Positions 1 through 6,948 of a stretch of DNA of 14,004 nucleotides are shown piece after piece. Position numbers and translations under genes: made by a program. A model generated the notes under the pieces. The model worked only from the letters and a program-made list of their open reading frames with translations, was not told the DNA's origin and ran no database searches. The number at the start of each line of letters is the position of its first letter. Positions within the stretch are counted from its first letter, which is position 1. Source of the DNA: Candidatus Woesearchaeota archaeon (GTDB lineage Archaea > Nanobdellota > Nanobdellia > Woesearchaeales > WJKV01); contig WJKV01000058.1 of the NCBI GenBank assembly GCA_014728875.1, positions 1 to 14,004 on the forward strand. The letters are read 5' to 3'.

Positions 1-176
1 ATTTAAAGCTTACGGTTATTCATCACCATAAAGAGACGACATTATACTAACAAGATAAAAGGCCAAAATCAAGCTTAGAAAACCAAAAGAAGTCCTAATT
101 AGGCTGCTTTTATTTATAAAGTATTTATAAATATGGCCTATTTACAGCTAAAAGCATGCAATCTATATGCAATATA

Positions 177-184
177 TTTAAATA
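177..184 (+). promoter_or_regulatory. Probable TATA box for the TPR-like gene
   Basis: TTTAAATA lies 45 nt before the ATG at 229, which would give a leader of about 20 nt with a purine-rich stretch (GGGGAAGAGAG) just before the start. A weaker alternative, TTTAAGAG at 203-210, would make the mRNA leaderless. The rest of 1-228 contains no convincing coding region. It does contain a repeated TATTTATAAA (111-120 and 122-131) that could act as a promoter on either strand. Confidence 0.45.
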
Positions 185-228
185 TTCGAAACAAATAAGC
201 ACATTTAAGAGTATTACGGGGAAGAGAG

Positions 229-1017
229 ATGGATGTTGGCAGTGAAGATATAGAAGGAAAACTCAGGCAGGAAGCAGAAGACCTGTCTATAGACGCATTA
301 TGGGAAAGAGCAGAATTGTGTACTTGTTCTGATAATCCCCAGCCGAAATATGGCCTGATTTTCTATGGCATTCTAAAGGAAAGGGATCCTTCTGATGAGC
401 GCGCTTACATAGGTCTGGCGCAATGCCTTTTATATATTGATGAACTTGAGCCTGCGTTAAAAGAACTGTCAGCTGCAAAAGAGATTATCTCAAGGCTCAG
501 TCAGCCAGAGGCCACGGATGCATTTGACAATTTTCTTTATGCCCAATTTCTTCAATACGCAATAGAAGTCAGAACAGAAAACAAAGCAAGCGAGTTCAGG
601 CTGAAACTGCTGGAAGGATTGAGGCAGAGAAGCATGGGTAATCATCCTAAAGCCAGAAAATTCTTTCTCAACGCTGCCAAACACGGAAGCGGGCCTGAAA
701 AAGAAGAAGCCATTTTTTACACTGCAACTTTATACGGTCTTCCTGATGAGATGATAGAGACCAGCTTAAGAATGTCCACAAATCCTCCGCGTTTTTTCTG
801 GAAACTTCCAGAGCATGAGAAAGAATATCTGCTGAAAGCGCGCAAACACATACAGGACACTTACCTGCCTTGCGCAACACCGGAACAGATCCGCAGGAAT
901 TTCAGAGAGGGAAGAAATAACAGGAATGACAAGCACGGGCCGATAAGCAGGGATGAAGTGGAAGAAGCAAAACTGATAATGGAATCTGTTAACACAATAG
1001 AAGATCTTGGTTTTTGA
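229..1017 (+). CDS. TPR-like helical protein of unknown function
   Basis: This 262-residue soluble, helical protein has no signal peptide or membrane segment. Residues about 38-88 look like a tetratricopeptide-type helix pair: a Y-G-x2-F-Y-x2-I-L helix, then a D-P-x2-E-R-A-Y-x2-L-A helix, then a third helix ending in LKELSAAKEI. A second, weaker helix pair covers about 130-170 (G-N-H-P-K-A-R-K-F-F). The C-terminal 60 residues are charged and rich in Arg/Asn. No catalytic motif is visible. TPR proteins usually act as scaffolds or adaptors, so a partner role is plausible but not shown. The next gene downstream, a ClpX-like ATPase, is co-oriented 75 nt away but seems to have its own promoter. 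The start is the only in-frame ATG near the promoter. Exact family not recognised. Confidence 0.72.
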   Translation: MDVGSEDIEGKLRQEAEDLSIDALWERAELCTCSDNPQPKYGLIFYGILKERDPSDERAYIGLAQCLLYIDELEPALKELSAAKEIISRLSQPEATDAFDNFLYAQFLQYAIEVRTENKASEFRLKLLEGLRQRSMGNHPKARKFFLNAAKHGSGPEKEEAIFYTATLYGLPDEMIETSLRMSTNPPRFFWKLPEHEKEYLLKARKHIQDTYLPCATPEQIRRNFREGRNNRNDKHGPISRDEVEEAKLIMESVNTIEDLGF

Positions 1018-1058
1018 TTTCTAAATCTATATAGAAGATATAACCAATAGACAACACC

Positions 1059-1066
1059 AATATATC
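1059..1066 (+). promoter_or_regulatory. Candidate TATA box of the ClpX-like gene inside a 7-bp inverted repeat
   Basis: AATATATC is 27 nt before the ATG at 1093, the spacing seen for leaderless genes in this window. It is bracketed by an inverted repeat, CAATAGA (1045-1051) and TCTATTG (1065-1071). That repeat could be an operator or simply chance. Confidence 0.4.
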
Positions 1067-1092
1067 TATTGCTTGCTATTCTCTATATTACA

Positions 1093-3036
1093 ATGGTTAA
1101 GCTGGGATTAGTTAATGTTGACAATAATGGGATTGACGAGGCAAGCGGGTTCCATAAGGATACTCTGTATTATTTTCATCCTGAACTGCAGGAAAGATTG
1201 TCAGGTTCTGTGCCGGGACTTCAGATGAACGGCGGCATGCGCAATCTTTCAGAATTGGTGCAGGAGCAGGTTGTGAAGATGAATGATAACGGCGTAGCAG
1301 CCTATATCAGGACACAGCCCATCTTTGATTTCAATTTTTTTGACTGGCGGACCTGGTGGAAATTTGCCAAGAGCAAATTAAAATTGCTGCCTTTGGAAGA
1401 GGCGCTTGAATCAGATGAGGAAATAGATTCAAGGATATTTGACGATTTGAATATTTCTATCAAACCATACTATCACAAAGGAAAACTCGGTTATGAGATT
1501 GCTGTAAATGTTGCAAACGACAAGGTCACAGACATATTCGGCAGGGCAAAGAAAGAAGAGGAAAGAGCAAAGAGATGGGGCTTTAAAAGATCAAAAGATG
1601 AAGCAGCAGTGATGGCAGTCGCGTCAGAGTCAGTGCTGCCTGAAAAAGCCAATGCGCCTAAATATGGAGCATCATTGGACAGGGAAGGCTACAGGACAGG
1701 AAGGATAATTGATTTCTTGAAAAAGATGGAAAAGCTTTATGCTGCATTGGCAAAGAAAAAGAGCATGAGACTGCCGGATGAGACAATGCTGCTCGCGCCG
1801 CAGAACGCACGAAGAGTTTTTCTTAACGATAAATCAGAGGACTTGTACAATCACCAGAACATCTCTATCACTGACAATGCTCTTGTGGACGCGAGACCGG
1901 TCATTGATCTTGAGCTGAAGTACGGCCGCAGGATCGGGAACGAAAGAAACTGGGAGGATCTATTGGCAGAGATAAGAAAGAAGAAACAAAACAAAAAGAC
2001 AAAGCCCGTAGGAAACAGGCCGGGAAAAGGAAAGACCAAGACCTTCAATCCGAATGAGACAAAGGACAAGAGCCTTGATTTCAAGAATTACAAGACAGTA
2101 AAAAAGATATTGGATAAATTCGTAATAGGGCAGAGCAGCGCCACCTTGACGCTTGCAGAAGCGATCTGCGACCATTACCAGAGGATGCAGATGAGCGACG
2201 AGGACAGAAGAGTCGCCCGGAAGAAGAACATACTGCTGGTCGGGCCTACCGGCTCTGGAAAGACATATCTTGCAAGGACAATCGCAGACAAGGTACTGAA
2301 TGTTCCTTTTGCAGAAGTTTCTATGCAGGACAAGACCGCTTCAGGTTATGTAGGCGGCGATGTTGTCAGCATACTTGAGGAACTGATCAGCAATGCAGGC
2401 GAGGACATCAGCGCTGCTGAAAAAGGAATCGTTTATCTGGACGAGATAGACAAGATAAGGAAGCAGGGAAACGGAGACAAGAGAGACATCAAAGGGGACG
2501 ACATACAGAACGAACTGCTTACTGTGCTTGCAGGCGAGGTAAAGGAAACAAAATACGGACCGATAGACACGAGCAATATCCTGTTCGTCTGCGGCGGAGC
2601 GTTCGAGGGCATTGAAAATTACTGCAAACTGGACCAGAAGCTTGACAAAAAAAAGAACAGAAGACGAAGAATCAATGCAGACGTATTGAGAGCCTATGGT
2701 TTCAAAGGCGAGTTCATCGGCAGATTGCCGTATGTCGTGGAATTGAACAAGCTGAATAAGAAAGACTACGTAAGGATATTGAAAGCGCCCGGCTCTGCAC
2801 TTGACGGCGAAAAGAAACTGTTCGAACGGTACGGAATAAGGCTGGAGTTTGAAAAAGACGCAATAGAGCGTCTTGCAGAATATGCAGCAGAAGACTCTAC
2901 AGGCGCAAGAGCAATCGAAGGCCTGCTCGCAGACTCGCTCAAAGGACTGAGGACAAAAGACCACCGCTATATTTCAAACGGGACATTAAGGATGACAAGA
3001 AAACGGGTTGATGAACAGCTCGCAAAGTACAGGTAA
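1093..3036 (+). CDS. ClpX/HslU-class AAA+ unfoldase with a novel N-terminal region
   Basis: The C-terminal half (from about residue 330 of 647) is unmistakably of the ClpX/HslU class. It has the FVIGQ entry motif (about 343-347), Walker A GPTGSGKT (384-391), pore loop GYVG (418-421), Walker B IVYLDEID (446-453), the ILFVCGGAF sensor-1 segment (496-504), the arginine-finger segment EFIGRLP (540-546) and the sensor-2 GAR (604-606). Such rings unfold proteins by threading them through the pore. Missing are the ClpX Cys4 zinc finger (no cysteine anywhere before the AAA+ domain), the IGF loop that docks ClpP (a KKKNRRRR basic stretch lies in that region) and the long RKH loop; the short KETKYGPIDTS segment there is more like HslU. 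The first 330 residues match no domain I recognise and end in a Lys/Gly-rich linker. I chose ATG 1093 over an in-frame TTG at 1069 because the TATA spacing fits a leaderless start there. Archaea generally lack ClpX, so the partner protease, if any, is unknown. Confidence 0.88.
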   Translation: MVKLGLVNVDNNGIDEASGFHKDTLYYFHPELQERLSGSVPGLQMNGGMRNLSELVQEQVVKMNDNGVAAYIRTQPIFDFNFFDWRTWWKFAKSKLKLLPLEEALESDEEIDSRIFDDLNISIKPYYHKGKLGYEIAVNVANDKVTDIFGRAKKEEERAKRWGFKRSKDEAAVMAVASESVLPEKANAPKYGASLDREGYRTGRIIDFLKKMEKLYAALAKKKSMRLPDETMLLAPQNARRVFLNDKSEDLYNHQNISITDNALVDARPVIDLELKYGRRIGNERNWEDLLAEIRKKKQNKKTKPVGNRPGKGKTKTFNPNETKDKSLDFKNYKTVKKILDKFVIGQSSATLTLAEAICDHYQRMQMSDEDRRVARKKNILLVGPTGSGKTYLARTIADKVLNVPFAEVSMQDKTASGYVGGDVVSILEELISNAGEDISAAEKGIVYLDEIDKIRKQGNGDKRDIKGDDIQNELLTVLAGEVKETKYGPIDTSNILFVCGGAFEGIENYCKLDQKLDKKKNRRRRINADVLRAYGFKGEFIGRLPYVVELNKLNKKDYVRILKAPGSALDGEKKLFERYGIRLEFEKDAIERLAEYAAEDSTGARAIEGLLADSLKGLRTKDHRYISNGTLRMTRKRVDEQLAKYR

Positions 3037-3045
3037 TGGAGAATA

Positions 3046-3072
3046 TGCTATGCATGCATAGCACCGAGCGCA
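3046..3072. repeat. Palindromic repeat copy 1
   Basis: An 18-nt perfect palindrome, TGCTATGCATGCATAGCA (3046-3063), is followed by CCGAGCGCA. The final 15 nt, ATAGCACCGAGCGCA, recur exactly at 3149-3163 after a second hairpin. It lies 10 nt after the ClpX-like stop codon. Confidence 0.7.
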
Positions 3073-3138
3073 GCGATTAAAATAACAGAAAAGGAATAAA
3101 GACCCGGAAACACAGTCGATATCAGAAGCATGCGGAGC

Positions 3139-3163
3139 GTGCTATGCAATAGCACCGAGCGCA
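3139..3163. repeat. Palindromic repeat copy 2 (hairpin)
   Basis: GTGCTAT-GCA-ATAGCAC forms a perfect 7-bp stem with a 3-nt loop (3139-3155), followed by CCGAGCGCA. Relative to copy 1 it lacks an internal TGC. It ends 2 nt from the stop codon of the leftward NT-HEPN gene, so the pair sits between two convergent genes. No T-tract follows on either strand, so a simple archaeal terminator is unlikely. Confidence 0.7.
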
Positions 3164-3165
3164 AC

Positions 3166-4950
3166 CTAAAAACTTATCAGGATCTCGACGTCCTTTCCAA
3201 ATATCTTTTTCAGGTCTTCAAAGATAGGTTCTTTGATGAAAGCTCTTTTAGGAATCTTGGCCTTAGAAAGTTCCTCTTCATACTCTTCAATGCTTGATTT
3301 CTCTTCTTTGCCAAGGCTTCCGTCCGGCTTTATTCTTGCTTTCAGATATTCTTTCTCTTCTGCATCTATGTCAGGAATGATGAACGCAGTATTCTCAAGC
3401 AGTGCAACTTCTCCGAACTTCGGCCCGTATTTAACCCTGATCTTTGTTCTTTCCAGCTCCATCCCTCTTTTTCTCTGCATGTATTCAACAAGCACCCTTA
3501 TCAGGAGCCTTCCGTCTTTCTGCGCCTTCTCCACTTCTGTCTTTGTCAGCTTGTTCGCCTCATAGTCCTTTTTCGCCTTTATTATGTCCTTCAGTATCCG
3601 CAAGTACTTGTCAGGAATCTTTCCTTTTTCAATCAGCTCTTTTTTAAAGGTTTCAAGAAGCTTTTCTTCCTTGACTTCCTCCACGCCCTCTGTCTTCAGG
3701 CAGTCCCTGCACACTGTCAAGATAGTATCATACAGCTCAACAATGTTCTCCTCTTCTTTCATCTTTTCTATCTGCTTGAACAATCGTTTCAGCCGCTTGA
3801 GGTATTTGTCAGCGTCGGACAAGAGCTCGTCAACCTCTTTTCCGCTTACTTCTTTTATGTCGCCGTGCTCCACGCCCTTGTAATAGTCCCTTATCTTCTT
3901 CATTATCTCCACATAGCTGGGCTCGAGCATCTTTTCTTTTCTCACAAAGATCTCATTCAGCAGGTTGACTGTCTCTGCAGGCGTCGGAGGAGGCACGCCG
4001 TAAAGCATCAAAGCTGCCTGCGACGGCGTAAGAGTGGCCCAATAGATGTCAGACTCGACAAGACCGATCAGCTTGAACTTCACCCTGCTCACCAGCTGCT
4101 CGCCGCTGCTCATGAACATGTCGATTGCTTCTGGAGACGGCTTGATCCTGCCCATCTTAAGCAGATATTTCCACGGAACAAAGGTTCCCCTGTCAAACAA
4201 CGGCACGCCGTCCCTCAGGAAGGTAAAGATTGTCGGCACTGCATCCTTAATCGATTCCCAGATGTCGGTCAGGATATATATGTTCACATTCAGTTTGTTC
4301 TTTATTCCTGTTACCTCGCCGGCCTCGATCCCCATCCCGACAATTATCGCCCTGAGCTTGTCTTTCAGCTCAGCCCTGGACATCTTTTTTACATCTGTAT
4401 CATCTATCACTATGCCTATGTCGATGTCGCTCTCGGCTCTCGGCTCTCCCCTTGCAAGGCTTCCCCACAGGACATAGGCGACAACATACTTTTCGAACTT
4501 TTTCATCACCATGCTCTTGTGCAGGTTCGCGATCTTGAGTCCGGCAAGCATTCCTGTGTCATAGACAGGAGCAGAGACGCCGAGCAGTTCCACAAGATCG
4601 TATTTTCCGTCGTAGCACGACTGCCATAGTTCAGTGAGTATGATTGTCTGCGGCTTCATGTTGGGATCTATCTCTTTTGCAAGATTCTCAATGATCGCAG
4701 AAAGCTTGTCCTTGAGCTCGTACTTTGACATCTTCTTGCTGTCAGTGTCATTCACGAGAACGATTATATTGATCTCTTTCTTTTCCTTGTCTTCTTTAGA
4801 AGGAGGAAGCAGGCCTATGCCGAGTATGTATTCATCAAATTTTTCAAGAACCTGTTTTTTTAAACTGTCCAGTTTCTTTTTCAGCTTCTCTATCTTTTCC
4901 TTTGCCTCTTTTGGAATCTCCTCAGGCACACCCTCTTTTTTTTCAGCCAT
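3166..4950 (-). CDS. Tandem nucleotidyltransferase plus HEPN-like fusion protein
   Basis: This is a 594-residue soluble protein. Residues about 150-255 form a DNA-polymerase-beta-type nucleotidyltransferase with GSLARG (163-168) followed by SDIDIGIVID (174-183), which supplies the metal-binding aspartates D175 and D177. Residues about 35-135 look like a decayed copy: INIIVLVNDTD followed by KKMSKYELKDKL parallels DIDIGIVIDDTD followed by KKMSRAELKDKL, but Gly-Ser and both metal aspartates are lost. Residues about 270-395 are HEPN-like (helical, SQAALMLYGVPPPTPAE, then R354 and H362 in RDYYKGVEH). A second helical, HEPN-like unit without an Arg-His motif spans about 400-495. The last 100 residues look like a small beta-rich tail. 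In bacteria, separate MNT and HEPN proteins form toxin-antitoxin pairs in which the transferase modifies the HEPN RNase; here both are one chain. The function in archaea is unknown. It is a single-gene unit with its own TATA box. Confidence 0.82.
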   Translation of the reverse strand: MAEKKEGVPEEIPKEAKEKIEKLKKKLDSLKKQVLEKFDEYILGIGLLPPSKEDKEKKEINIIVLVNDTDSKKMSKYELKDKLSAIIENLAKEIDPNMKPQTIILTELWQSCYDGKYDLVELLGVSAPVYDTGMLAGLKIANLHKSMVMKKFEKYVVAYVLWGSLARGEPRAESDIDIGIVIDDTDVKKMSRAELKDKLRAIIVGMGIEAGEVTGIKNKLNVNIYILTDIWESIKDAVPTIFTFLRDGVPLFDRGTFVPWKYLLKMGRIKPSPEAIDMFMSSGEQLVSRVKFKLIGLVESDIYWATLTPSQAALMLYGVPPPTPAETVNLLNEIFVRKEKMLEPSYVEIMKKIRDYYKGVEHGDIKEVSGKEVDELLSDADKYLKRLKRLFKQIEKMKEEENIVELYDTILTVCRDCLKTEGVEEVKEEKLLETFKKELIEKGKIPDKYLRILKDIIKAKKDYEANKLTKTEVEKAQKDGRLLIRVLVEYMQRKRGMELERTKIRVKYGPKFGEVALLENTAFIIPDIDAEEKEYLKARIKPDGSLGKEEKSSIEEYEEELSKAKIPKRAFIKEPIFEDLKKIFGKDVEILISF

Positions 4951-4974
4951 CTGGAAAAAAGATGTGTATTATAG

Positions 4975-4982
4975 TTTATAAA
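4975..4982 (-). promoter_or_regulatory. TATA box of the NT-HEPN gene
   Basis: TTTATAAA on the minus strand ends 25 nt before the ATG at 4950, placing the predicted transcription start at or next to the start codon (leaderless mRNA). No Shine-Dalgarno is present. Confidence 0.7.
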
Positions 4983-5049
4983 TGTTTTGAAAGAAATTAA
5001 AATTCGGCGAAACACACTATGCGCATTGTTCAAGCGATTAAAATGTGCA

Positions 5050-5637
5050 TTATCCGAGTTTGTAATCTTTCATGTTGCAGAGCGCATTGAAATATTCTAT
5101 ACAGGTTTCGCATCCGCACAGATGATTTCTAAAACCAAGGTGCTCTAAAGAAGTATCTTTCGGATCTACTTTTCCGTCTGCCCATTTTTGATAATAATCA
5201 ATGAATTCGTTTGCACGACCAGCATGCTCTTCTTCTACTTTTTCTCTTGCATTTCTTACCCTTCTTGCCAGCTTCTGGAATTCCTTGAAATCAATACCGT
5301 CTTCAATAAAAAGATCTCCCTGCAGCCTTAATGCAAGGCCTTTATCAGCATCAAAACATTTTTCAGCAACATCTATCGCTCTTTTCAGCCTTGAATCACA
5401 GTACGGGCATTCTCTTCTGTGCGCTGCAAAGAACCGGTCAAGCATTCTTACATCGCCGTCACAGAACTTGTTTAAGATCTTTGCCTCTTCTTCTGAAAGG
5501 CCCTGGGCCCCGCCTATTCTTTTGCCTGTCCTGACTATTGCCTGCAGCCTGTTGATGTAATTGGCATAAGCGTCCCTTTCTTCCGGGGTAATGCCATCAG
5601 TACAAGTTGTGTCTAATCCATAAAAATCTTCTTCCAT
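5050..5637 (-). CDS. Hypothetical protein with two HxxxCxxC zinc-type motifs
   Basis: This 195-residue, soluble, mostly helical protein has no membrane segment. It carries two copies of an H-x3-C-x2-C motif: H73-C77-C80 in FFAAHRRECPYC and H172-C176-C179 in FRNHLCGCETC, each after an aromatic-rich segment and followed by a helix. The same spacing is used by zinc-binding anti-sigma (ZAS/zf-HC2-like) domains. Archaea lack sigma factors, so here it most likely marks a structural zinc site, and the anti-sigma role should not be transferred. The middle (about 95-160) is charged and helical with a possible short coiled coil (RRVRNAREKVEEEHAGR). The start fits a TATA box 26 nt upstream. It is a single-gene unit. 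Function not recognised. Confidence 0.75.
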   Translation of the reverse strand: MEEDFYGLDTTCTDGITPEERDAYANYINRLQAIVRTGKRIGGAQGLSEEEAKILNKFCDGDVRMLDRFFAAHRRECPYCDSRLKRAIDVAEKCFDADKGLALRLQGDLFIEDGIDFKEFQKLARRVRNAREKVEEEHAGRANEFIDYYQKWADGKVDPKDTSLEHLGFRNHLCGCETCIEYFNALCNMKDYKLG

Positions 5638-5662
5638 TTTATTCTTATTTCCGAGAAAGTCA

Positions 5663-5670
5663 TATATAAA
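5663..5670 (-). promoter_or_regulatory. TATA box of the two-zinc-motif gene
   Basis: TTTATATA on the minus strand ends 26 nt before the ATG at 5637, consistent with a leaderless transcript. Confidence 0.7.
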
Positions 5671-5728
5671 GATTACTGGTTATCACTAGTAGACGACAAA
5701 TATATAGAAAGTCAATCTTCCCCCAACA

Positions 5729-5833
5729 TTAACCCAACGGCTTCCATTCATCGGTCTTTTTCCATTTTGTGCCTTTTTTAGGCAGCTGGATTTCAGTGAA
5801 GAACGTTGGATTGTTCTTACTCCTCTTCCTCAT
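5729..5833 (-). CDS. 34-residue small basic protein
   Basis: An ATG at 5833 opens a 34-codon frame ending in TAA at 5729-5731. It begins MRKRSKNNPTFFTEIQLPKK, then continues with GTKWKKTDEW and ends KPLG. It is strongly basic and has two tryptophans. Support for a real gene is a TATA-like TTTTAAAT at 5861-5868 with the same spacing to the ATG (28 nt) as the annotated leaderless genes here, a position in an otherwise unused gap of about 245 nt between two leftward genes, and protein-like rather than repetitive composition. It has no membrane segment and no cysteine. It could be a small RNA- or ribosome-binding protein, but the sequence does not show a function. The short length leaves a real chance that it is non-coding. 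Confidence 0.55.
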   Translation of the reverse strand: MRKRSKNNPTFFTEIQLPKKGTKWKKTDEWKPLG

Positions 5834-5860
5834 TCTTAATTTTAGAGAAGTGAAAGTCTT

Positions 5861-5868
5861 ATTTAAAA
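5861..5868 (-). promoter_or_regulatory. TATA box of the 34-residue ORF
   Basis: ACTTTTAAATAAG on the minus strand, with the core TTTTAAAT, ends 28 nt before the ATG at 5833. It lies just downstream of the DHH phosphoesterase stop codon, so the small ORF can be transcribed independently. Confidence 0.5.
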
Positions 5869-5882
5869 GTTATACCTATATA

Positions 5883-6920
5883 CTATATGTTTTTCACTAC
5901 TTTGTGATGCTCTTTTAAAAGAGCCATAAACTGCTTTAATTCTGCAATCGGAAGCGTAAAACCGCCTGCCCTTTCATGACCCCCGCCTACAAAACCAGAT
6001 ATCTTTTCATTGAACGATTCAAGATAGATGCCTGCGTCAAAATCAATATCATCAGGCACCCTCATGCTGCCCATTATAGAATCATTATACTTGTTCATCA
6101 CGATTATGGGCTTTTCTTTCATGTGTTTTGCGCACAGCACTCCCTGGATGTTCTTGTCGCAGTCTATCTGTATGTAATCCAGATGTGGCAGATTCTTTAT
6201 GTTGACAGGCATCTTGTACAAGTCTCTCAGTTCATATCTCAGGTTCTGCAGTTCCTGGGCAAGCGGATGTGTATTATATACAAAAGGCTCCCAGCTTTCT
6301 ATTGCCTTGAACAGCTCCAGAGGAACCTGTCCGCTCCAGTGCACTCTTTTTCCCACATTCAGGCTTGAAACATATCTCTCGAGAACAAGATACTCGCTGT
6401 CATCATAGTAGCTTTGTTTCCTGACCATCAGCTCAGGGAACGCACCCATTGCCTTCAGCTCAAGTTCGTGCGGCATCTCTTTGTTGCTTCCGCCGTCACC
6501 GAAGAAACCCAGCAGTGTCAGGAATATGAAATAAGGCTCGTCTGTTCCTTTGATCAGCTTCTCCCAGATCACCGTTGTGCAGCTCTGGGCATCCTTGTCG
6601 TGAATCATCAGTGCATAATCTTGTTTATGATCGCCGTTCTCAACAGGATGGTGGTCTATGTAGATGACAGGCTTGTCAATATCACTGCCTGCATGGATGT
6701 CAGTGCATATCACAACATCGCAGTCTTCTGGAACATCCTTTTTCTCTATCAGGAACACATCTCCCTTAGAAAGAGTCCTTATTGATTTTGCCTTGTCCTT
6801 GATCAGATGATAAATTATAGCGCCGCTTGCAATGCCGTCTGCATCCCAATGCGTGCCGAGAAACACTTTTTTTCCTTCAACTAAATCCATCAACCTCTTC
6901 AGCAAGATGTCATCACCCAA
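5883..6920 (-). CDS. DHH/DHHA1 family phosphoesterase (archaeal RecJ-like)
   Basis: Numbered from the TTG at 6920 (345 residues), the DHH-domain motifs are in order: HWDADG (24-29), CTDIH (72-76, with D74), DHH (89-91) and GDGG (141-144). The C-terminal DHHA1 motif GGGHERAGGF is at 312-321. This family uses two metal ions, usually Mn2+, to hydrolyse phosphodiester bonds; members include RecJ-type single-strand nucleases, nanoRNases and cyclic-dinucleotide or pAp hydrolases. HWDADGIASGAI resembles archaeal RecJ-like proteins most, although 345 residues is shorter than typical GAN/RecJ-like proteins, so the substrate is open. The frame stays open to an ATG at 6989, but a good TATA box (6941-6948) lies inside that extension, arguing for the TTG at 6920 or the ATG at 6890. 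It is divergent from the membrane-protein gene at 7055. Confidence 0.88.
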   Translation of the reverse strand: MGDDILLKRLMDLVEGKKVFLGTHWDADGIASGAIIYHLIKDKAKSIRTLSKGDVFLIEKKDVPEDCDVVICTDIHAGSDIDKPVIYIDHHPVENGDHKQDYALMIHDKDAQSCTTVIWEKLIKGTDEPYFIFLTLLGFFGDGGSNKEMPHELELKAMGAFPELMVRKQSYYDDSEYLVLERYVSSLNVGKRVHWSGQVPLELFKAIESWEPFVYNTHPLAQELQNLRYELRDLYKMPVNIKNLPHLDYIQIDCDKNIQGVLCAKHMKEKPIIVMNKYNDSIMGSMRVPDDIDFDAGIYLESFNEKISGFVGGGHERAGGFTLPIAELKQFMALLKEHHKVVKNI

Positions 6921-6940
6921 GTAATGAAGAAAAGCAATCG

Positions 6941-6948
6941 TATATAAA
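6941..6948 (-). promoter_or_regulatory. TATA box inside the longest DHH reading frame
   Basis: GGTTTATATAC on the minus strand has its TATA core 21 nt before the in-frame TTG at 6920 and 51 nt before the ATG at 6890. It falls downstream of the ATG at 6989 and so helps decide the start of the DHH gene. Confidence 0.5.

Noticed and set aside
1..110. A possible leftward gene or short peptide using the TTTATAAA boxes at 113-131
   Set aside because: Only an 8-codon ATG frame or a 17-codon TTG frame is available before stops; no coding support.
2341..2964. A 207-codon minus strand frame antisense to the ClpX-like gene
   Set aside because: It is Cys/Phe/Val-rich, unlike a real protein, and overlaps the well-supported AAA+ domain.
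3046..3163. CRISPR or tRNA origin for the palindromic repeats
   Set aside because: There are only two copies of unequal length with no regular spacer, and no cloverleaf can be drawn. No cas gene is nearby.
3865..4629. A 254-codon + strand open frame antisense to the NT-HEPN gene
   Set aside because: Its translation is rich in His, Arg and Cys without any domain pattern, and the opposite strand encodes recognisable nucleotidyltransferase motifs. It is a shadow frame.
5033..5044. AGCGATTAAAAT as a third copy of the palindromic repeat
   Set aside because: A 12-nt exact match in 14 kb is expected by chance and no hairpin or CCGAGCGCA core accompanies it.
5050..5637. Calling the HxxxCxxC protein an anti-sigma factor
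   Set aside because: The window appears archaeal and there is no membrane segment or sigma gene; only the metal-site spacing matches.
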